64,000 nucleotides of DNA from Trachythela sp. YZ-2020 (Eukaryota > Cnidaria > Anthozoa > Malacalcyonacea > Clavulariidae), in NCBI GenBank assembly GCA_016169945.1, contig JADLSH010000325.1, positions 1-64,000 of the forward strand. The letters are read 5' to 3'. Both the position numbers and the translations under genes were made by a program. This document shows positions 56,115 through 64,000 of this stretch, piece by piece. The number at the start of each line of letters is the position of its first letter. Position 1 is the stretch's first letter. The notes beneath the pieces were generated by a model. It searched no databases and was not told the DNA's origin. It was given only the letters and a program-made list of their open reading frames with translations.

Positions 56115-56638
56115 TTTAATTTGTATATAAGATTTAGTATTCGTATGGCGAATAGTTAGGTATTCAAATTGTTTTATAACCAGTGATCTACTGGGACTAA
56201 TCTGTATATGTAATAATTTTTAATAGTAGATGATTTTTGCATAAAATTGAAGTTAATTCATTATATATTTGAGAATATTTTTTGTAATAACATGACCTTG
56301 CTTTATACATGGAGATAGGATTTCCTTTAGCAGGGTTAGTGACCAAGAGAGTCATAGAAAGCAAGGGTTTACATGATTTAGGGTGATGCTACTGACACAG
56401 TTATGTTACCTCGGTTAAGGAAAACACTGCATGGTCACGAAGCATGCTGTATTTGAAAATGACACGGCTTAGGTGATATTGCTTAAAATATTCACCAGGT
56501 TGATATGCATACCATATTGACATTCATACCAAATATAATATATGAATTGAAGGGTTTTGTAGATGGAAAATTATTGAGTGTAAAGTATATACATTTATTA
56601 GACCTAACCAGGAACAGCTGCGAAAAATGCAACTATAG

Positions 56639-56710
56639 ATCCCTGGCAGGAATTGAATCTGCGGCCCTGCGATTCCGGTGCAGCGCTCTAACCAACTGAG
56701 CTACAGAGGC
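56639..56710 (-). tRNA. tRNA-like gene 4 of copy II
   Basis: 72 nt, counterpart of 40985-41056. A box intact and T arm slightly changed (GATTCAATTCC). Anticodon loop CCGGAAT. Confidence 0.45.
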
Positions 56711-56909
56711 CAGTTGTCGAGCTCTAACCACAAGTTCATGTATATATACTAGGTACTGCCATGTTAAGTTGTGGTAAATATCTAGATTTGTTGCCATCTC
56801 ACTCGATAGAATAATAATTGAAGGGTTTTGTAGATGGAAAATTATTGAGTGTAAATTATATACATTTATTAGACCTAACCAGGAACAGCTGCGAAAAATG
56901 CAACTATAG

Positions 56910-56980
56910 GTCCCTGGCAGGAATTGAACCTGCGGACCTGCGATTCTGGTGCAGCTCTCAACCAACTGAGCCACAGAGTC
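56910..56980 (-). tRNA. tRNA-like gene 3 of copy II (degenerate)
   Basis: 71 nt, counterpart of 40712-40783. It has a one-base deletion in the D-arm side and TGGCTCAG in place of TAGCTCAG, so the A box is altered. Confidence 0.35.
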
Positions 56981-57148
56981 CAGTTGTCCATTGTATATAA
57001 TTTACACTCAATAATTTTCCATCTACAAAACCCTTCAATTATTATTCTATCGGGTGAGATGCCAACAAAATCTAGATATTTACCCACAACTTAACATGGC
57101 AGTACCCTAGTATATATACATGAACTTGTGGTTAGAGCTCGACAACTG

Positions 57149-57220
57149 GACTCTGTAGCTCAGTTGGTTAGAGCGCTGCATCGGAATCGCAGGGCCGCAG
57201 GTTCAATTCCTGCCATGGAC
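57149..57220 (+). tRNA. tRNA-like gene 2 of copy II
   Basis: 72 nt, counterpart of 40472-40543. A box and B box (GGTTCAATTCC) are perfect. The acceptor has a mismatch at CATGGAC. Confidence 0.45.
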
Positions 57221-57422
57221 CTATAGTTGCATTTTTCGCAGATGTTCCTGGTTAGGTGTAATAAATTTATATAATTTACACTTAATAATTTTCCATCTAC
57301 AAAACCCTTCAATTATTATTCTATCGAGTGAGATGCCAACAAAATCTAGATATTTACCCACAACTTAACATGGCAGTACCCTAGTATATATACATGAACT
57401 TGTGGTTAGAGCTTGACAACTG

Positions 57423-57494
57423 GACTCTGTAGCTCAGTTGGTTAGAGCGCTGCACCGGAATTGCAGGGCCGCAGATTCAATTCCTGCCAGGGAC
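57423..57494 (+). tRNA. tRNA-like gene 1 of copy II
   Basis: 72 nt, counterpart of 40196-40267. The anticodon stem CTGCA/TGCAG is fully paired, with loop CCGGAAT. Confidence 0.5.
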
Positions 57495-58650
57495 CTATAG
57501 TTGCATCATTGAAATCATTGATGTCGGAAACTTATGTGAGGCTTAATCTTCGCAGCTGCCTTAGCCTGTAAAGCAAGCCCTCATTGAAACTGAAAGAGTA
57601 AACATGAAAGCCGGGTATTACAGGAGACCCTCGTTCCTCTTTCTGCTCCAAGATGGTCTGCTATGCACGCTACAGCTGGCTCGGCCACTAGATGTCATAT
57701 GAACTATATGCAGTATCCGGCCGGATAATCAGGTCAGATCTGTTTCAACTATTCGGTGCATCCCTATTGTCAAAGCCCATGTGTCAGTATAGTTTGTTTA
57801 ATAAATGTTTGCTGATTCATTAGCTCACAAATCAATATAAGTGCTTGAAATTTTTCAAATTATTTGTGGCTAACCAATAATATTTTGCTGCTGTTTTATT
57901 AACCTTATATTTTTTCTTAGGGATTGTTTTAATGAATTCATACAGTAATATCCTGATGCTGAAGTTGATTGAAGTTTAATACTACCACTATAATCAAGTC
58001 AATATCATGGCATCCTACTTCATTGTCAATATTGGAAATGTTATTCATTTGTTGGAGAACATAATATATGGAATACCAAGCAAAGCAAGGAGATGAGTGG
58101 CCAACCAGTGGTATACAACTTGTTTAGTTCTAAAATTCTACCAATTGACCCACATAATTAACATTATGATAATGCTGTGAACACTACAAGCATGTTATAA
58201 CCATGTTATCATTCGAAGAATGATGTTGAGCCTAACAATGTAAATAACTAGAGCAAATTGCATGCCTGTTGTGTATATCATATTTTGCTGAGAAAATATA
58301 TTATTTTGACCTTAAAATGTTTTTATTGATTTCTGCCCTTCCTTACTCTAATCTATAGGAGTTATTTTGACTCCCAAATTGGAGTAAAGGGAAAAGGTAC
58401 AGAATGACTCCTTTTGTGGAGTAAACTTTACTCCAGTTTTTTAACTCCATTTCTGGAGTAATTTTTACTCCATTCTTAGAGTAGTTTTTACTCCTACTGG
58501 AGTAAATTTCACTCCACTTATGGAGTGAAATTTACTCCAAAATTGGAGTTAAAAAACTGGAGTAAAATTTACTCCAGAAAAGGAGTCATTCTGTACCTTT
58601 TTTTTTTACTCCACTTTTGGAGTTAAAATAACTCCTTGAAATTAACAGTG

Positions 58651-59093
58651 CATATAACCATATAACCATATAAGTGATATAACCACATAACCATATAACC
58701 ATATACCCACATAACCATAAGATCATACAACCTCATAACCATATAACCACATAACCACCTAACCACATAACCATATAACCACACAACCATATAACCAAAT
58801 AACAACATAACCATATAACCACATACATTAAACCATATAACCACATAACCATTAAACAATAAAACCACATCACCACATAACAATATAAACATATAATCAC
58901 ATAGCCACACAACCACATAACCACATAACCACCTAACCACATAACCACGCAACCGTATAACCATATAACCGTATAACCATATAATCATTTGACCAAATAA
59001 ACATAAAACCACATAACCACATAAGCATATAACCATAAAGCCATATAACCACATAGCCATATAACCATAAAACAACATAACCACATAACCATA
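58651..59093 (-). repeat. 8-bp satellite between copies II and III
   Basis: Diverged units including the landmark taagtgatataacc. It matches the start of 63825-64000, the unfilled paralogue of this locus. Confidence 0.9.
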
Positions 59094-60265
59094 CACTGTT
59101 AATTTCAAGGAGTTATTTTAACTCCAAAAGTGGAGTAAAAAAAAAAGGTACAGAATGACTCCTTTTCTGGAGTAAATTTTACTCCAGTTTTTTAACTCCA
59201 ATTTTGGAGTAAATTGTACTCCATAAGTGGAGTGAAATTTACTCCAGTAGGAGTAAAAACTACTCTAAGAATGGAGTAAAAATTACTCCAGAAATGGAGT
59301 TAAAAAACTGGAGTAAAGTTTACTCCACAAAAGAAGTCATTCTGTACCTTTTCCCTTTACTCCAATTTGGGAGTCAAAATAACTCCTATAGATTAGAGTA
59401 AGGAAGGGCTCTTAATTAAAGTTAGAAATCAATAAAAACATTTTAAGGTCAAAATAATATATTTTCTCAGCAAAATATGATATACACAACAGGCATGCAA
59501 TTTGCTCTAGTTATTTACATTGTTAGGCTCGACATCATTCTTCGAATGATATCATGGTTATAACATACTTGTAGTGTTCACAGCATTATCATAATGTTAT
59601 GTGGGTCAATTGGTAGAATTTTAGTACTAAACAAGTTGTATACCACAAGTTGGCCACTCATCTCCTTGCTTTGCTTGGTATTCCATATATTATGTTCTCC
59701 AACAAATGAATAACATTTCCAATATTGACAATGAAGTAGGATGCCAAGATATTGACTTGATTATAGTGGTAGTATTAAACTTCAATCAACTTCAGCATCA
59801 GGATATTACTGTATGAATTCATTAAAACAATCCCTAAGAAAAAATATAAGGTTAATAAAACAGCAGCAGAAGATTATTGGTTAGCCACAAATAATTTGAA
59901 AAATCTCAAGCACTTATATTGATTTGTGAGCTAATGAATCAGCAAACATTTATTAAACAAACTATACTGACACATGGGCTTTGACAATAGGGATGCACCG
60001 AATAGTTGAAACAGATCTGACCGGCCGGATACTATCCGGCCGGATACTGCATATAGTTCATATGACATCTAGTGGCCGAGCCAGCTGTAGCGTGCATAGC
60101 AGACCATCTTGGAGCAGAAAGAGGAACGAGGGTCTCCTGTAATACCCGGCTTTCATGTTTACTCTTTCAGCTTCAATGAGGGCTTGCTTTACAGGCTAAG
60201 GCAGCTGCGAAGATTAAGCCTCACATAAGTTTCCGACATCAATGATTTCAATGATGCAACTATAG

Positions 60266-60337
60266 GTCCCTGGCAGGAATTGAATCTGCGGCCCTGCGAT
60301 TCCGGTGCAGCGCTCTAACCAACTGAGCTACAGAGTC
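60266..60337 (-). tRNA. tRNA-like gene 1 of copy III
   Basis: 72 nt, same family. Loop CCGGAAT, perfect A box, T-arm GATTCAATTCC. Confidence 0.5.
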
Positions 60338-60539
60338 CAGTTGTCAAGATCTAACCACAAGTTCATGTATATATACTACGGTACTGCCATGTTAAGTTGT
60401 GGGTAAATATCTAGATTTTGTTGGCATCTCACTCGATAGAATAATAATTGAAGGGTTTTGTAGATGGAAAATTATTGAGTGTAAATTATATAAATTTATT
60501 ACACCTAACCAGGAACAGCTGCGAAAAATGCAACTATAG

Positions 60540-60611
60540 GTCCATCGCAGGAATTGAACCTGCGGCCCTGCGATTCCGATGCAGCGCTCTAACCAACTGA
60601 GCTACAGAGTC
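60540..60611 (-). tRNA. tRNA-like gene 2 of copy III
   Basis: 72 nt. The acceptor is disturbed (GATGGAC). A and B boxes are intact. Confidence 0.45.
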
Positions 60612-60779
60612 CAGTTGTCGAGCTCTAACCACAAGTTCATGTATATATACTAGGGTACTGCCATGTTAAGTTGTGGGTAAATATCTAGATTTTGTTGGCA
60701 TCTCACCCGATAGAATAATAATTGAAGGGTTTTGTAGATGGAAAATTATTGAGTGTAAATTATATACAATGGACAACTG

Positions 60780-60851
60780 GCCTCTGTAGCTCAGTTGGTT
60801 AGAGCGCTGCACCGGAATCGCAGGGCCGCAGGTTCAATTCCTGCCAGGGAC
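60780..60851 (+). tRNA. tRNA-like gene 3 of copy III (fusion of genes 3 and 4)
   Basis: 72 nt with a full B box and loop CCGGAAT. Its left flank (atggacaactgg) is that of gene 3 in copies I and II, while its body and right flank are those of gene 4. One ~273-bp unit was probably lost by recombination between neighbours. Confidence 0.5.
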
Positions 60852-61374
60852 CTATAGTTGCATTTTTCGCAGCTGTTCCTGGTTAGGTCTAATAAATGTA
60901 TATACTTTACACTCAATAATTTTCCATCTACAAAACCCTTCAATTCATATATTATATTTGGTATGAATGTCAATATGGTATGCATATCAACCTGGTGAAT
61001 ATTTTAAGCAATATCACCTAAGCCGTGTCATTTTCAAATACAGCATGCTTCGTGACCATGCAGTGTTTTCCTTAACCGAGGTAACATAACTGTGTCAGTA
61101 GCATCACCCTAAATCATGTAAACCCTTGCTTTCTATGACTCTCTTGGTCACTAACCCTGCTAAAGGAAATCCTATCTCCATGTATAAAGCAAGGTCATGT
61201 TATTACAAAAATATTCTCAAATATATAATGAATTAACTTCAATTTTATGCAAAAATCATCTACTATTAAAAATTATTACATATACAGATTAGTCCCAGTA
61301 GATCACTGGTTATAAAACAATTTGAATACCTAACTATTCGCCATACGAATACTAAATCTTATATACAAATTAAA

Positions 61375-61596
61375 ATGGCAACAAAACATGGGAATATTCG
61401 TCTTACCTTCAGGCACTTTAACCGCGTTTGTCTTTACACAGCAGCGGCAGCACGCCTCAATCAGACCGTCAATTGCCTAAATCAAAATTTGGGAAACAAT
61501 AAACTAAGTTATATACTTCTGCTAGAAGAAATTACTCGAAAATTTACTGTATACAACTCAAGACGATTTCATTTTGACCTCAGTGCGTCGAAGTGA
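61375..61596 (+). CDS. Conserved 73-codon ORF of family A, copy III
   Basis: As in copies I and II, with Leu to Arg in the AAARLN segment. The site where family B entered copy I is intact at 61599-61605. Confidence 0.3.
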   Translation: MATKHGNIRLTFRHFNRVCLYTAAAARLNQTVNCLNQNLGNNKLSYILLLEEITRKFTVYNSRRFHFDLSASK

Positions 61597-62134
61597 TTTG
61601 TATACAGTCTTCAATAGAAAATATAACCACCTATCGAGTAAATAATCGTACACAAAATAGCAAATAACAATAAACATACCTTCGCAACAAAGTCCGTGTA
61701 ATTTGTCCGGTTTTCGTGAATATATATAAAAGAAAATTTGGGTAAAACTCTCCTCTCCTTGAACTTTTGTAGCAAAATATTAAAAATATCGAATTTGGCG
61801 CATGATGTGAATATAGAATCAAATTACTATAACACGTGATACATCCCTAACGCGTTGATTGGTGCAGACACGAGTGTTTCCACTTGTTTAGTTAACAGAG
61901 GGAAGCATTCTTCTCAGCAGAAAAAATATCAATCCAATCCAAAAATGTAAATAAATCCTTTGACTTTGAGTGAATATAACGAGAAAAGTACGTTGGCGAT
62001 TCACGACAGACCCGGCTTCGATTACCGCTCGCGGTTTAACAGTAAAGAATGTATAAAGCCAATGCATAATACAGCATTCCGCCATTCCCACTTGGCGACG
62101 TTACCGGAGCTAAATTTTATTTTATTTAATTGAT

Positions 62135-62136
<2 letters not shown>

Positions 62137-62170
<34 letters not shown>
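62137..62170 (+). repeat. (AAT)n microsatellite, copy III
   Basis: About eleven AAT units next to the empty foldback site. Confidence 0.9.
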
Positions 62171-62173
<3 letters not shown>

Positions 62174-62565
62174 CGTCAGCTAATTAAATAGCAGGAACTT
62201 CTTGCTTCTTAATTTTGTATCACTAGCAAATATCTTAACTAGTCCCTACGCCCAGTGAAAGAATCTCATAATGTTGGAGTTAAATAACTTTGGCCGCGGT
62301 AAAATTCAGGAGTTAAAACGACTCCTAGAGTAATATTAAGGAGTAAAAATTACTCCATTATTTCTACTCCTTTGCTGGAGTAAGTTTTACTCCTTCAGTG
62401 GAGTTAAAATGACTCCCAGTGGAGTAAATTCTGGAATGCGTACCGAAATGGAGTAGTTTTAACTCCATTTTTGGAGTAGATTTTACTCCAAAATTTTTAC
62501 TCTCCCACAAGGAGTAATTTTAACTCCTATGGCGGAGTTAAAATAACTCCTTGAAATTAACAGTG

Positions 62566-64000
62566 TATAACCATATAACCATATAACCATATAACCATAT
62601 AACCATATAACCATATAACCATATAACTACATAAACATATAACCACATAACCATATAACCATATAAACATATAACCACCTAACAATATAACAACGTGCAT
62701 TAAACCATAAGCCACATAACCATTAAACAATATAACCACATCAGCACATAACAATAAAACCATTTAACCACATAACCACCTAACCACATAACCATATAAC
62801 CATATAACCATATAACCATATAACCATATAACTATATAAGCACATAACCTTATTACCATATAACAATATAACCATATAACGATATAACCATATAACTATA
62901 TAACCATATAACCACCTGACAATATAACCACATACATTAAACCATAAACCACTTAAACATTAAACAATATATCCACATCAGCACATAACATAATAACCAT
63001 ATAACCATATAACCATATAACCATATAACCATATAACCATATAACCATATAACCATATAACCATATAACCATATAACCATATAACCATATAAACATATAA
63101 CCATATAACCACGTAACCATATAACCACATAACCATATAACCACATCAGCAGATAAACATATAACCACATAAACATATAACCACATAACCACATAACCAT
63201 ATAACCACACAATCACATAAAGAAACAACGACATAACCATATCACCACATAACTATTAACCATATTACCATATAAAAACATAACCACCTAACAATATAAC
63301 CACGTACATTAAACCATAAACCACATAACCATTAAACAATATAACCACATCAGCACATAACAATAAAACCATTTAACCACATAACCACCTAACCACATAA
63401 CCATATAACCTTATAACCATATAACCATATAACTATATAAGCACATAACCATATAACCATATAACCATATAACCATATAACCATATAACCATATAACCAC
63501 ATAACCATATAACCATATAACCACATAATCACATAAAGATACAACGACATAACCATATCACCACATGACTATTAACCATATTACCATATAAAAACATAAC
63601 CACCTAAAAATATAACCACGTACATTAAACCATAAACCACATAACCATTAAACAATATAACCACATCAGCACATAACAATAAAACCATTTAACCACATAA
63701 CCATATAACCACCTAACCACATAACCATATAACAACATAACCGGATAGCCATATAATCACATAAACATTAAACCATATAACCACATAACCATTAATAAAC
63801 CCATATAACTAGATGACCATATAAACATATAACCATATAAGTGATATAACCACATAACCATATAACCATATACCCACATAACCATAAGATCATACAACCT
63901 CATAACCATATAACCACATAAGCACCTAACCACATAACCATATAATCACACAACCATATAACCAAATAACAACATAACCATATAACCACATACTTTAAAC
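62566..64000 (-). repeat. 8-bp satellite, right end of window
   Basis: Original orientation. It contains shorter higher-order units with the islands acattaaaccataaacc, cataaagatacaacgac and catcagcac at about 62700, 63300 and 63620. From about 63710 it matches the sequences around copy II and contains the empty site (CA at 63818-63819). It continues past the window. Confidence 0.95.

Larger units (their letters stand above)
54332..58650 (-). mobile_element. Family A DNA transposon, copy II (inverted)
   Basis: 4319 bp, CACTG...CAGTG, in reverse orientation. Flanks are gatgacCA and CAtataacc. An empty version of this site, gatgaccatataaac, is at 63813-63827, giving the 2-bp target duplication CA. 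It contains the foldback insertion, the 73-codon ORF and four tRNA-like genes, and lacks family B. No transposase. Confidence 0.9.
59094..62565 (+). mobile_element. Family A DNA transposon, copy III
   Basis: 3472 bp, flanked by accaTA and TAtaacc, so the target duplication is TA. It lacks the foldback insertion and family B and has one fewer tRNA-repeat unit. It is therefore the cleanest copy of the element body. Subterminal arrays are intact at both ends; no transposase. Confidence 0.9.

Overview
The window is eukaryotic (probably a marine invertebrate; a cnidarian is my best but weak guess). It has no bacterial gene organisation. It holds long satellite DNA, DNA transposons with 2-bp target duplications, tRNA-like repeats with intact pol III boxes, and at least one gene fragment with GT-AG introns. 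No conventional host gene is complete here.

About 36 kb is one satellite family with an 8-bp unit (ATAACCAT on the + strand, GGTTATAT on the - strand). It fills 1-31158, 37597-39041, 52715-54331, 58651-59093 and 62566-64000, and runs in the opposite orientation at 50478-51750. Plain 8-mer runs alternate with recurring variant islands, and near 29.6-31.1 kb and 37.8-39.0 kb these form a higher-order repeat of roughly 550-630 bp. The - strand is stop-free in all three frames because 8-mers read as an 8-residue cycle, so the very long open frames there are not genes.

Four kinds of insertion interrupt the satellite. (1) 31159-37596 is a 6.4-kb palindromic element. Its two 2.75-kb arms each carry a Bcl-2-like ORF, an ORF of unknown function and a 194-residue CCHC zinc-finger ORF. 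The gene content looks virus-like or Maverick-like, but no polymerase, integrase or capsid gene is present. (2) Family A elements begin CACTGTTAATTTC and carry arrays of GGAGTAAA/TTTACTCC motifs near their ends. There are three near-complete copies (39042-50477, 54332-58650 inverted, 59094-62565) and one right-end fragment (51751-52714). Each near-complete copy carries three or four tRNA-like genes and a conserved 73-codon ORF. (3) A 7.1-kb family B element (41808-48909; CACTGCAAAAAAT ends, ACTCAAA/TTTGAGT arrays) is nested in family A copy I. It holds a spliced coding fragment, a 431-bp tandem repeat and a small TA-flanked MITE. (4) A ~0.6-kb foldback insertion lies in copies I and II but not III.

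Because copies of the same sequence exist with and without each insertion, many boundaries and target duplications can be read directly by comparing filled and empty sites inside the window. The same comparison shows that the 50-54 kb region arose by inverted duplication of a family A end plus its flanking satellite.
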